NCBI RefSeq assembly: GCF_001613045.1 | Contig: NZ_BDBP01000078.1 | Coordinates: forward strand, 1 to 49,058 | Reading direction: 5' to 3' | DNA length: 49,058 bases | From: Nocardia lijiangensis NBRC 108240 | Lineage (GTDB): Bacteria > Actinomycetota > Actinomycetes > Mycobacteriales > Mycobacteriaceae | Shown here: one piece after another, positions 9,801-16,914 of the stretch | Position numbering within the stretch: position 1 is the first letter of the stretch | Layout of the letters: each line of letters begins with the position of its first letter | Translations under genes and position numbers: made by a program | The notes under the pieces: generated by a model | Database searches by the model: none | What the model was told of the DNA's origin: nothing | The model's input: only the letters and a program-made list of their open reading frames with translations

Positions 9801-10408
9801 TCGTCACCGGCGCGAGGGTGAAGGCGGTGCGCGGCGACCTCGCCACCGCGGCGGCCCGGCTGGACGAGGGCGCCCGCGTGGCCGCCGAGCAGCGGTTGGT
9901 CCGGCTGGCCGCGCACATTCGCGCCGAACGGCTGCGACTCGGTCTGCCCGTGGACATCGAGGTGCGCGGCGACGGGCACGCGGAGTCGCTCGGCGTCGTC
10001 CATCACCGTCTGATCGGCTCCGCCGCGCTCACCGCCGAAGCCGAGGAGATCGCCGGTATTCGCGGCCTGCTCGCACGCAAGGACCTGCACTCGGACGACA
10101 CCCCGGTGCGCCGCGCCCGCGCCCTGCACGGCCGGATGCTCGAACAGGACCGTCCCCGAGCGGAATTGGACACGGCGCTGCTGCTCGCCGAATGCCTCGC
10201 CGCCTCAGGGTGGGTCGGCGAGGCGGCGGGCCTGCTGCTTCCCGCCGCCGCGACCTGCGCGGAATTGGGTTGGACCCGTCCGCTGTTGGACGCGGGCCCC
10301 GGCGTGGTCGGCATCCTGCGGGTGCTGCGCACGGAGATGCACGCAGCACCCGACGAGGCCGAGCAAGCGGCGATACCCGCCCTCTTCCTGGAAGAACTGC
10401 TGGACTGA
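6806..10408 (+). CDS. PknK-type serine/threonine kinase fused to MalT-like STAND ATPase and repeats
   Basis: This 1200-residue cytoplasmic protein joins three parts. A Ser/Thr kinase (about 55-315) has the glycine loop GRGGFG (62-67), Lys84 in VAVK, HRDVKPAN (176-183), DFG (196-198) and APE (221-223), so it should be active. A STAND ATPase of the MalT/AcoK type follows, with Walker A APAGFGKS (418-425) and Walker B VVVVDDWH near 507-514. The rest (about 700-1200) is helical and TPR-like. M. tuberculosis PknK has the same order. Unlike MalT, no LuxR helix-turn-helix is visible at the C-terminus, which ends ELLD. The N-terminal tail repeats D/E-TQR four times, possible autophosphorylation sites. 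The start is GTG at 6806, 175 bases after the SnoaL gene. Confidence 0.88.
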   Translation: MNPQTGSGKMSPEASQADSDTQRGMETQRVGDTQRGDTRRSELIGIADELEAMGLSGAVEIGRGGFGVVYRCLQTALERVVAVKVLSSEIDVESRERFLREEQAMGRLSGHPNIVDILQVDVTASGMPIIVMPYCTHGSLEQLIREQGPLTWGDSLRAGVKLAGAIESAHRAQILHRDVKPANVLLSGYGEPQLTDFGIARIPGGFRTSSSLITGSPAFTAPEVLKGDEPTVRSDIYGLGATLFALLTGHAAFERQAGEKVVAQFLRITTQPVPDLREQDIPPDVADAIERAMAPDPVERPESAFEFGMLLRSVQQEHGQLPDEMALLDTTALLEELDGERPMEAQPSTRTRQAVTRRSWPMTLRPTVSRHASGSITLPPTAATKFRPPTPVLEPVPRPRLLDILRAGGRRRLAVIHAPAGFGKSLVAAQWRAELAGGGVPVAWIGIDQDDDNEIWFLAHLIQAIHRVRPDIGAGLDRALEERAGDAVPYAITTLINEIHASRETIVVVVDDWHRVSDPGTHRVMESLLDNGCHHLRFVVTSREQSGLPTSRMRVHDELVEIGSVALRLTLAETKQILVERNGFALTEAQLEQIHETTDGWPAAIQLISLSLRGNIAADQLIATLSEGSHGIREYLAENVLDALEPRMLDFLTAISVTERVSAPLAAALSDDSEAELLLAQAEQRELFLRRIEHDPEWYRMQPLFAEHLRARLERTQPGKLKSLHRKASRWYAEHQLLRKSVDHALAAADLKMALDLLEGGGMDLIDASRLATLLGTVSKLPVQQVASRSKLLMAVARANVNMQQSSAARSALGRLSNMLARDSSGDADVVRQRWEATVLAAADQIARDHTEGVLDRIEECLEHADELPAWTVSTAANVISFVRLCEFDFDGARAVQDWAAEYHAVSKDPLGAVFGLCVQGAAAYEQLDIATAMQCFQQAWETARLRSGPRTDAVRVASALLGELNYRRGDLDSADRLLDESHQLVTQVGSVDFLISTFVTGARVKAVRGDLATAAARLDEGARVAAEQRLVRLAAHIRAERLRLGLPVDIEVRGDGHAESLGVVHHRLIGSAALTAEAEEIAGIRGLLARKDLHSDDTPVRRARALHGRMLEQDRPRAELDTALLLAECLAASGWVGEAAGLLLPAAATCAELGWTRPLLDAGPGVVGILRVLRTEMHAAPDEAEQAAIPALFLEELLD

Positions 10409-10454
10409 GCAGCGGGTAGCGCCGCGATGCCGGTCGCGAACGAGCGTCAGCGGG

Positions 10455-11771
10455 TCACGCCTCCCACCAGGGGCGCAGCGGGACCGTCCACGCACTGTCG
10501 GCAGACAGCTTGACGCCGAGCACCTGGTGCAGCTGAACCACGTTGCGCTGGAAGCCGAGCCGGCATCCCGCCATGTACAGACCCCACACCTTGGCGGTGC
10601 CCTCGCCGACCTCCTCGACACAGGCGTCCCAGTTGGCGACCAGGTTCTTGCACCACTCGTGCAGGGTCAGCGCGTAGTGCTCGCGCAGGTTCTCCTCGTG
10701 CAGTACCTCGAGCCCGATGTTCTGGATCTCGGAGATGATGCGGCCCGAGCCGATCAGTTCGCCGTCCGGGAACACGTACCGGTCGATGAAATCGCCCGCC
10801 TTGGTGGTGCGGGTGTTGTCCGGCCGGGTGATGGAGTGGTTCAGGAACAGGCCGCCGTCGCGCAGCTTGCTCTTGATGAACTCGAAGTAGAAGGGGTAGT
10901 TGTGCACGCCGATGTGTTCGGTGAGGCCGATGGAGGACACCGCGTCGAACTCGCCCTCCGGCACGTCGCGGTAGTCCGAGTGCCGCACTTCGGCCAGATC
11001 GGAGAGACCTTCTTCGGCGATCTTGCGTTGCGCCCATTCGGCCTGCTCCGCCGAGAGCGTCGCGCCGATGACCCGCACCCCGCGCCGCGCCGCGTAGCGC
11101 ACCATGCCGCCCCAGCCGCAGCCGATGTCGAGCAGCCGGTCGCCCTCCTTCAGGCGCAACTTGTCGAAGACCAAGCGGTACTTGTTCTCCTGGGCCTGCT
11201 CCAGCGTCCAGTTCTCGTCGCCGTAGACCGCGCAGGTGTAGGTCATGGAGGGACCGAGGACGTGCTCGTAGAAGGTGTTCGAGACGTCGTAGTGGTGGTG
11301 GATGGCCTCCGCGTCACGAATCTTGGAGTGGCGTAGGCCCTCGAACGCGATCCGGCGCCAGCGCGGCAGCGTCTCCTGCGGCGGCGGCGCGACCGGCTTG
11401 AGTCGCTCCCACCCGAGCGAGCGCGCGATGGTGACCAGCGCGAGCGCCGAGGGGCGGCGGAACTTCAAGTCCTGCATCGCCTTCAGGATGGGGTACGGGT
11501 CGCCGGGGTGGACGCCTTCGGCGATCATGTCGCCCGCGATGTAGGCGCGCGCCATGCCGAGATCGCCGGGCGCGGTGGCCAGGTAGTTGATGCCGCGCGG
11601 TGTCTTGATGTCGAGGGTGTAGTCCGAATCCTCCGGCCCGGTCGCGCTGCCGTCGTAGGCGGTCAGGCGAATCGGGACCTCGCCGTCGACGAGGGTCTCG
11701 AAGATCTCGGCAATACTCAGTTTGGTTCCCAGATCTGCGAACACGTCGGAACGGTCCTTGAATGTCGTCAT
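10455..11771 (-). CDS. bfaB: SAM-dependent fatty-acid C10 methyltransferase (cyclopropane-synthase family)
   Basis: The 438-residue protein belongs to the cyclopropane-fatty-acid synthase family. HHHYDVSN is at 158-165, SMTYTCAVY at 175-183, and the SAM-binding motif LLDIGCGWGG at 213-222. It is the counterpart of Rv3720. In mycobacteria and related bacteria such genes (BfaB or TmsB) add a methylene group from SAM to the double bond of oleoyl phospholipid, the first step to tuberculostearic (10-methylstearic) acid. The ATG at 11771 overlaps the stop of bfaA by four bases (ATGA), so translation is coupled. The frame reads open upstream through bfaA, but those residues are not coding. It is convergent with the PknK-type gene, with no clear terminator in the 46-base gap. 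Confidence 0.9.
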   Translation of the reverse strand: MTTFKDRSDVFADLGTKLSIAEIFETLVDGEVPIRLTAYDGSATGPEDSDYTLDIKTPRGINYLATAPGDLGMARAYIAGDMIAEGVHPGDPYPILKAMQDLKFRRPSALALVTIARSLGWERLKPVAPPPQETLPRWRRIAFEGLRHSKIRDAEAIHHHYDVSNTFYEHVLGPSMTYTCAVYGDENWTLEQAQENKYRLVFDKLRLKEGDRLLDIGCGWGGMVRYAARRGVRVIGATLSAEQAEWAQRKIAEEGLSDLAEVRHSDYRDVPEGEFDAVSSIGLTEHIGVHNYPFYFEFIKSKLRDGGLFLNHSITRPDNTRTTKAGDFIDRYVFPDGELIGSGRIISEIQNIGLEVLHEENLREHYALTLHEWCKNLVANWDACVEEVGEGTAKVWGLYMAGCRLGFQRNVVQLHQVLGVKLSADSAWTVPLRPWWEA

Positions 11772-13216
11772 TTCCGTTGCACCGCCTTCGAATACAAATC
11801 CAGCAAGCGCTGGTCCGGGTCGTAGCGTTTCTTCAGTTCGGTGTAGGTCTCGCCGCCGTAGAGCGCCGCGAACTCGTCCTTGCCGTAGAAGGCGTCCGAG
11901 TACAGCGATTTGTGCCCGTCGAAATCGGTGACGGTGCGCTCGATGGCGCGGTTGGCCGCACCCTCCCGCTGCCCGGGCACGGTGGGCACGGCCGACCAGA
12001 ATCCCACGTTGACGTAGGTCCGGTCCGGCTCGATCGGGTACAGCGGCCAGGGGCGTCCGCTCGGCGCGGCGGGTGCGCCCGTGTCCCGCAAACGCAGCGG
12101 GCACAGCCAGATCGGCTCGATCGGGATCTCGCGCAGGAACCACTCGACGAAATCCGCGGTGCGCTCCACCGGGACCTCGATGTCCTGCACCACCCGTTCG
12201 CGCGGGAGGTTGCCCTTGCGGGCCTCCAGCTTGTCGCCGATGTCGTATTTGCGGTCGAGGGCGACCAGTTTCCAGTAGAAGCTGCTGCGCCGGTAGCGCT
12301 TCGGCCAGAACCGGCGGATCTTCGGGTTCTGCGTGCCGAAGGCCCGCGAGCACCAGAACCAGTCGGTGTCCCAGCGCCACAGGTAGTCGTGGATGGTCAG
12401 GCGATCGCGCTTGGGTTCGGCGGAGTCGTGCTGGATCGAGCGGTAGTAGATGTCCATCCCGGTGTAATCGCCCACCGGGCCGGGCTCGTCGGTCTGCCTG
12501 CCGAGGGTCAGGTAGCTCTCGTCGGCGGTGAACACCACGCCGTCGAGGTAGTCGACCCGCTCGCCGTCGTAGGACTTCTCGTCCATGATCCGCACGATCG
12601 CGGCCTCCAGCTCTGGCAGGTCGCGGAACCGCACGTGGCGCAGCGCCACGTAGGGCAGGACCGGCTCGAGCTCGATCTTCAGCCGGACGGTGTAGCCGAG
12701 CGTGCCGTAGGAATTGGGGAAGCCGCGGAACAGGTCCGCGTGCTCGCCGTCCGGCCGCGCGGTGATCAGCTCGCCCGCCCCGGTCAGCACGTCCATCTCC
12801 AGCACGGACTCGTGCGGAAGGCCGCTGCGGAACGAGGTGGACTCGATGCCGAGACCGGTCACCGCCCCGCCGAGGGTGATGGTCTTGAGCTGCGGAACCA
12901 CCAGCGGCGCCAGCCCGTACGGCAGGGTCGCGGCCACCAGGTCCTCGTAGGTGGTCATGCCCGCGACGTCGGCGGTCCTGGCGTTCTCGTCCACCGCGAT
13001 GACCGCGGTCAGGCCCGAGACGTCCAGGCCGGGTGCGGTGGTCTCGGCCCTGGCCCGGAACAGATTCGACGTCTTCTTCGCAAGCCGCACGTTGGCGTCC
13101 GCGGGTATGGCGCGGTAACTCGCCAGAAGGCGATCCACACCCGCTCGGTGCGCGGCAAACCCTGATTCGCGTGCGGCCGGACCGTGACCGGCCTTCCCCA
13201 ACAGACTCACTGCCAC
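11768..13216 (-). CDS. bfaA: FAD-binding oxidoreductase, reductase of tuberculostearic acid synthesis
   Basis: The 482-residue protein has an N-terminal PCMH/FAD_binding_4 domain. VIAVDENARTADVAGMTTYEDL leads into the flavin-binding stretch VVPQLKTITLGGAVTGLGIESTS, near residues 70-130, and is followed by a long substrate-binding domain. It matches Rv3719 in position and type. By analogy with BfaA/TmsA it reduces the 10-methylene intermediate made by BfaB to 10-methylstearoyl lipid, using NADPH. The start is GTG at 13216 with GAGGGG upstream. It is first in a two-gene operon with bfaB and diverges from the SRPBCC gene. The function is inferred from family and operon. Confidence 0.87.
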   Translation of the reverse strand: MAVSLLGKAGHGPAARESGFAAHRAGVDRLLASYRAIPADANVRLAKKTSNLFRARAETTAPGLDVSGLTAVIAVDENARTADVAGMTTYEDLVAATLPYGLAPLVVPQLKTITLGGAVTGLGIESTSFRSGLPHESVLEMDVLTGAGELITARPDGEHADLFRGFPNSYGTLGYTVRLKIELEPVLPYVALRHVRFRDLPELEAAIVRIMDEKSYDGERVDYLDGVVFTADESYLTLGRQTDEPGPVGDYTGMDIYYRSIQHDSAEPKRDRLTIHDYLWRWDTDWFWCSRAFGTQNPKIRRFWPKRYRRSSFYWKLVALDRKYDIGDKLEARKGNLPRERVVQDIEVPVERTADFVEWFLREIPIEPIWLCPLRLRDTGAPAAPSGRPWPLYPIEPDRTYVNVGFWSAVPTVPGQREGAANRAIERTVTDFDGHKSLYSDAFYGKDEFAALYGGETYTELKKRYDPDQRLLDLYSKAVQRK

Positions 13217-13434
13217 CCCTCGACGCTAGTACGCACCGTGACCTACAGCCACCGAGATTCGATCGAGCCGGGATAAATGTCACGGGAATGTTGCATCGGG
13301 AATACCCGGTGTTCGGCGTGGCAGTCGCGTTATCGGACACGATGCGGAACAAGATCGGGCTGGAGCGCGAGCAGACAGTGGCGCAAGGCAGGATAGGGAC
13401 GGTCGAAACACCGCATTCGGACAAGGAGCTCATT

Positions 13435-13869
13435 GTGGGACAGGTCAGCGCCAGCAGTTCGATCACCGTCGACGCGGATCCGCAGCGCGCGCTCGAGGCC
13501 ATCGCGGACTACGAGACGGTGCGTCCGCGCATCCTCTCCCCGCACTACCGCGACTACAAGGTCGTCGAGGGCGGCAAGGGCGCGGGCACCGTGGCGGAAT
13601 GGACTCTGCAGGCCACCGAGAAGCGGTCGCGCAATGTGCACGCCGTCGTGACGGTGTCGGATTCCATTGTCACCGAGCGTGATGCGAACTCCACCATGGT
13701 GAACACCTGGACCGTGACGCCCGAGGGCACGGGCGCGCAGGTCACGCTGCGCACGACCTGGAAGGGCGCGGGTGGCATCTCGGGCATCTTCGAGGGCATC
13801 TTCGCGCCGCTGGGGCTGAAGAAGATCCAGGCCGAGGTGCTGGAGAACCTGAAGCGCGAATTGGCTTGA
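13435..13869 (+). CDS. SRPBCC-family (polyketide cyclase/START-like) protein
   Basis: A 144-residue START/Bet v1-like protein whose length and position match Rv3718c. It opens with the usual strand VSASSSITVDADPQRALEAIADYETV, has a central WTLQATEKRSR-type strand, and ends in the long C-terminal helix IFAPLGLKKIQAEVLENLKREL that closes a hydrophobic pocket. Such proteins bind lipids or polyketide-like molecules; the ligand here is unknown. GTG at 13435 follows AAGGAG. It is divergent from bfaA across 218 bases, and the conserved pairing suggests, without proving, a lipid-related role. Its transcript probably ends at the hairpin at 13892-13928. Confidence 0.85.
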   Translation: MGQVSASSSITVDADPQRALEAIADYETVRPRILSPHYRDYKVVEGGKGAGTVAEWTLQATEKRSRNVHAVVTVSDSIVTERDANSTMVNTWTVTPEGTGAQVTLRTTWKGAGGISGIFEGIFAPLGLKKIQAEVLENLKRELA

Positions 13870-13891
13870 GCTCGAAGCGAGCCGAATGACG

Positions 13892-13928
13892 CCGTGGGCC
13901 GGGTCCTCGAACAGGACCCGGCCCACGG
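13892..13928. terminator. Bidirectional hairpin terminator
   Basis: A perfect 16-base-pair GC-rich stem with a 5-base CGAAC loop (arms 13892-13907 and 13913-13928) between the convergent SRPBCC and VOC genes. It has no T-run, which is common for actinobacterial terminators. Confidence 0.8.
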
Positions 13929-13943
13929 TGCGTTCGGCGGCCG

Positions 13944-14294
13944 TCAGACGGCGCCGATATCGAAGAGGTTGCCTTCCGGGTCGGCCAGCGTGGCCCACTT
14001 CCCGCCGTACTCGTCGAAATCGCCGATGTGCTTGGCGCCGAGGGCGACGGCGCGCTCGATGTGTTCGCGCCAGTCGGGCGCGTGCATGTCCAGGTGCACG
14101 ACGTTCTTGCCCGGCGTCTTGTCCGGCACCTTGATGAACATCAGCACCGGCGAGTGCCCGGACTCGCGCCCGACGGTCGCGAAGAACTCGCTGGCCTCCG
14201 CGTCGACGCGGAGTTCGAGCAGCTCGGCCCAGAATCCGGCGAGCGCCGCGGCGTTCTCGCAATCGAAGGTGACGTGGGCAATGGACAGTGTCAT
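13944..14294 (-). CDS. VOC-family (glyoxalase-like) protein
   Basis: A 116-residue single-module vicinal-oxygen-chelate protein. It begins with the beta strand LSIAHVTFDCENAAALAGFW and ends with the signature DPEGNLFDIG. His, Glu and Asp candidates for metal ligation are present (His7, and VVHLDMHAP in the middle). Members include glyoxalases, dioxygenases and antibiotic-binding resistance proteins; the substrate cannot be told from sequence. AGGAAGGA precedes the ATG, and it lies 15 bases downstream of the MerR regulator, so both are in one transcript and the regulator's ligand may be its substrate. Confidence 0.85.
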   Translation of the reverse strand: MTLSIAHVTFDCENAAALAGFWAELLELRVDAEASEFFATVGRESGHSPVLMFIKVPDKTPGKNVVHLDMHAPDWREHIERAVALGAKHIGDFDEYGGKWATLADPEGNLFDIGAV

Positions 14295-14309
14295 TGTCGT
14301 TCCTTCCTG

Positions 14310-15128
14310 TTATCGGTGTCCGCCGATGGGCCAGCAGACTTCGGTGACGTATTCGGCCGGGTCGTCGGTGTCGTTCGGGGCCACCAGATAGAGCTCGCGC
14401 ACCGGCTCGGACAGCGCGGTGTCGTGTTCGGCGACGTAGCTGCCCAGCGCGCCGTAGGTGCGGTCGAAGTCCTCGAATGCGCCGCTGTGCACGGCGACGG
14501 CGAAGCGGCGCGCGGGGAGTTCGATGACCGAAAGTCCTTCGGGCGGTTCGATGGCGTCGCGCGCCGCGATCGGCACGAAGGCGACCACCTCGCCCGCGTC
14601 GTCTTCGAAGAACTCCATCGCGTACGTGGCGCCGCCGGCCCCCGCGGGCGCCACACCCGCGGCCGCCAAGGTCTCGTAGAGCAGCGTGAACGAACGGCTG
14701 CACCAGGAATCGATCCCGTCGCGCTCGACGAAGTCGATGACGGCCAGCGCCGGAAACGCCGGGAGCGAGCGGTAGCTCACCGAGATCGGCGCAGGCTCGG
14801 TCAGCAGCGAACGCAGCGAGGTCACCACCTCCCGCGTCCGCTGCAATTCCGCCTCCATCCGCTCCAGGTGCGCGCGCAGCGCGCTGTCGCGGGCGGCGAT
14901 GTCGGGCGCGGCGAGCACGGCCTTGATCTCGGGCAGCGGCATGTCGAGCCGGCGCAGGCGCCGGATCAGATGCGCCTGCTCCACCTGCTCGGTCGAGTAG
15001 CGCCGGTAGCCGGAGCCCGGGTCCACCGCCACCGGCTCGAGCAGCTCGATGTCGTGGTAGTAGCGCAGCGTCTTCACGCTCAGGTAGGTCAGCCTGGCGA
15101 ACTCACCGATCGAGACGGTCGCGGTCAT
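14310..15128 (-). CDS. MerR-family regulator with GyrI-like effector domain
   Basis: A 272-residue BmrR-like regulator. The N-terminal MerR helix-turn-helix (SIGEFARLTYLSVKTLRYYHD, about 6-26) is followed by the wing DPGSGYRRYS, a coiled-coil dimerisation helix (about 75-110) and a C-terminal GyrI-like/AraC effector-binding domain (about 115-272) that usually binds hydrophobic cations. ATG at 15128 gives the standard MerR start; a frame extension to 15143 adds only five residues. It is the first gene of an operon with the VOC protein. It likely controls its own operon by untwisting a promoter with a long spacer, as is usual for MerR proteins. The ligand is unknown. Confidence 0.88.
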   Translation of the reverse strand: MTATVSIGEFARLTYLSVKTLRYYHDIELLEPVAVDPGSGYRRYSTEQVEQAHLIRRLRRLDMPLPEIKAVLAAPDIAARDSALRAHLERMEAELQRTREVVTSLRSLLTEPAPISVSYRSLPAFPALAVIDFVERDGIDSWCSRSFTLLYETLAAAGVAPAGAGGATYAMEFFEDDAGEVVAFVPIAARDAIEPPEGLSVIELPARRFAVAVHSGAFEDFDRTYGALGSYVAEHDTALSEPVRELYLVAPNDTDDPAEYVTEVCWPIGGHR

Positions 15129-15174
15129 ACGTTCAGCGAACACCCTCCAGTGAGGGGAGAGTCAAGCGCCTCGG

Positions 15175-15747
15175 TCAGGCCAGCGCGAAGGTCAGCAACA
15201 GGGTGGTCTGGACCGCGCCGCGCCACCACGAGTAGCCCAGCCACACGCCGGGGGTCACCTCGCGGATCTCGTCGTAGACCGGCGGGGTCGGCGACGGGTT
15301 GTAGTTCAGCGCCCACGCCGGGCCGCCGTCCATGATCGCGGGGGCGCGGTACACATCGGCGCGCCAGCCCTCCATGCCCTCGCTGGTCAGGCGGTTCAGC
15401 AGATAGCCGCCGTCGGGGCCGGTGTAGAAGGTCTTGCCGATCCACAGGCTCGGCGTGATGCCTTGGATGTAGGCGGGCCGGACCACCCAGCCGTCCTTGA
15501 CGCCCATCGGCACCGCACCGGCCGACGCGTCGTGGAAGATCGCGTCCTGCTGCTCGGGTGAGCACCGGTTGCGCAGCGAGTTCAGCGTGGCCGCCTTGTT
15601 ATCGGGATACAGCACGCATCCGCCGCCGTAATCGGACACCGCCGGGGTCACGTCGGGATCCTCCGCCGCGGCAGGAGCTGGGAACAAGGTCGGAAAGAGG
15701 GCAGAAACCGCCATGGCGCCCACGAGAAGTACGCGGTTTGTGCTCAT
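15175..15747 (-). CDS. Secreted protein of unknown function
   Basis: A 190-residue protein with a clear signal peptide, hydrophobic about 6-26 with likely cleavage at AAA-ED near residue 29. The mature part has two cysteines (CVLYPDN and RCSPEQQ) that could form a disulfide, and is rich in Trp, Tyr and Gly toward the end. I do not recognise the family. It has a good ribosome site (TGGAGA) before ATG at 15747. It is divergent from ybaB and takes the place held in M. tuberculosis by the cell-wall amidase Rv3717, but I see no amidase motifs. Confidence 0.7.
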   Translation of the reverse strand: MSTNRVLLVGAMAVSALFPTLFPAPAAAEDPDVTPAVSDYGGGCVLYPDNKAATLNSLRNRCSPEQQDAIFHDASAGAVPMGVKDGWVVRPAYIQGITPSLWIGKTFYTGPDGGYLLNRLTSEGMEGWRADVYRAPAIMDGGPAWALNYNPSPTPPVYDEIREVTPGVWLGYSWWRGAVQTTLLLTFALA

Positions 15748-15834
15748 TGCTGTCTCCAGAATTCACGAACCGGTCTCCGACCCACATCGATTTTAAGCGG
15801 TCGGGGCTGGCTGTCTCGGCGTATGGGGGAGGAC

Positions 15835-15840
15835 TAGTCT
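15835..15840 (+). promoter_or_regulatory. -10 element of ybaB-recR promoter
   Basis: TAGTCT fits an actinobacterial -10 box. A start about seven bases on gives a leader of some 28 bases with GAGAGGA as the ribosome site for ybaB. No clear -35 box is seen. Confidence 0.45.
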
Positions 15841-15874
15841 GAACCGTGACAATCTCCCCGAGAGAGGACGAGCC

Positions 15875-16216
15875 TTGCAGCCCGGTGGTCAGTTCGACAT
15901 GCAGCAGTTACTCGCCCAGGCACAGCAGATGCAGCAGGCGGTGATGGAAGCGCAGGCCGAGATCGCGGCTTCCGAAGTGGAGGGCCAGGCGGGTGGCGGT
16001 CTGGTCCAGGTGCGGATCAAGGCGACGGGCGAGGTGGTCGCGCTGACGATCGACCCGAAGGTGGTCGATCCCGAGGACGTCGAGAGCCTGCAGGATCTGG
16101 TGATCGGTGCGGTCAACGACGCGATGAGCAACGCGCAGCGGCTGGCGGCCGAGCGCCTCGGCCCGCTCTCCGGCGGACTCGGCGGCGGTTCGCTGCCCGG
16201 GCTGCCGGATTTCTGA
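15875..16216 (+). CDS. YbaB/EbfC-family nucleoid-associated protein
   Basis: A 113-residue YbaB/EbfC protein. A helical N-terminus rich in Gln (DMQQLLAQAQQMQQ), then the conserved core GQAGGGLVQVRIKATGEVVALTIDPKVVDPEDVESLQDL, then a Gly/Pro-rich tail. The family binds DNA as a dimer and coats the nucleoid, and is nearly always encoded next to recR. The start is TTG at 15875; the residues MQPGG at the start match Rv3716c, supporting it. It precedes recR by 15 bases. The downstream tail is much shorter than the Pro-rich tail of the mycobacterial protein. Confidence 0.93.
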   Translation: MQPGGQFDMQQLLAQAQQMQQAVMEAQAEIAASEVEGQAGGGLVQVRIKATGEVVALTIDPKVVDPEDVESLQDLVIGAVNDAMSNAQRLAAERLGPLSGGLGGGSLPGLPDF

Positions 16217-16231
16217 TCGAGGACGGGACGG

Positions 16232-16840
16232 TTGTACGAGGGTCCGGTACAGGATCTGATCGACGAGCTGGGCAAGCTGCCCGGCGTCGGTCCGAAGAGC
16301 GCGCAGCGCATCGCGTTTCACCTGCTCCAGGTGGAGCCGCCGGAGATCGACCGGTTGCAGGCCGCGCTGCAGAAGGTGCGTGACGGCGTGCAGTTCTGCG
16401 TGGTGTGCGGCACCGTCTCCGACGGCGAACTGTGCCGCATCTGCGCCGACCCGCGCCGCGACCGCACCATGATCTGCGTGGTCGAGGAGCCCAAGGACGT
16501 CCAGGCGATCGAGCGCACCCGCGAGTTCCGTGGCCGCTACCACGTGCTCGGTGGGGCGCTCGACCCGCTGAGCGGCGTCGGGCCCGACCAGCTGCGGATA
16601 CGGGAGTTGCTGGCGCGCATCGGCAATCAACAGGACGGTGTGGACGTCAGCGAGGTGATCATCGCGACCGACCCGAACACCGAGGGCGAGGCGACGGCCA
16701 CCTACCTGGTGCGGATGCTGCGTGATTTCCCCGGTCTCGCGGTGACGCGGCTCGCCTCCGGCCTGCCCATGGGTGGCGACCTGGAATTCGCCGACGAATT
16801 GACGCTGGGCCGAGCCCTTTCCGGCAGGCGCGCGCTGTAA
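16232..16840 (+). CDS. recR: Recombination mediator RecR
   Basis: A 202-residue, full-length RecR, which works with RecO and RecF to load RecA on gapped DNA. The helix-hairpin-helix LPGVGPKSAQRIAFHLL is at about 16-32, a Cys4 zinc finger uses Cys56, Cys59, Cys68 and Cys71, and the Toprim domain runs from about 80 with VVEEP and ATDPNTEGEATA. The C-terminal RLASGLPMGGDLEFADELTL is the typical end with the Walker-like element. The start is TTG at 16232 after GAGGA. It is co-transcribed with ybaB. Confidence 0.96.
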   Translation: MYEGPVQDLIDELGKLPGVGPKSAQRIAFHLLQVEPPEIDRLQAALQKVRDGVQFCVVCGTVSDGELCRICADPRRDRTMICVVEEPKDVQAIERTREFRGRYHVLGGALDPLSGVGPDQLRIRELLARIGNQQDGVDVSEVIIATDPNTEGEATATYLVRMLRDFPGLAVTRLASGLPMGGDLEFADELTLGRALSGRRAL

Positions 16841-16914
16841 GCGCGCCTGCGCCTTTCGCTCCCGAACGCGGAATCAGCGGCTTTCTACCGGCCCTGCCGA
16901 TTACAGTGCGGGGG

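Noticed and set aside
11772..13502. An extended 1015-residue reading of the bfaB frame
   Set aside because: The frame stays open through bfaA, but upstream translation is Arg/Gly-rich noise, and the ATG at 11771 that overlaps the bfaA stop gives the exact family length.
15846..15944. An upstream GTG frame of 32 codons overlapping ybaB
   Set aside because: It begins only five bases after the -10 box and has no ribosome site; its residues are not leader-like, so it is probably accidental.
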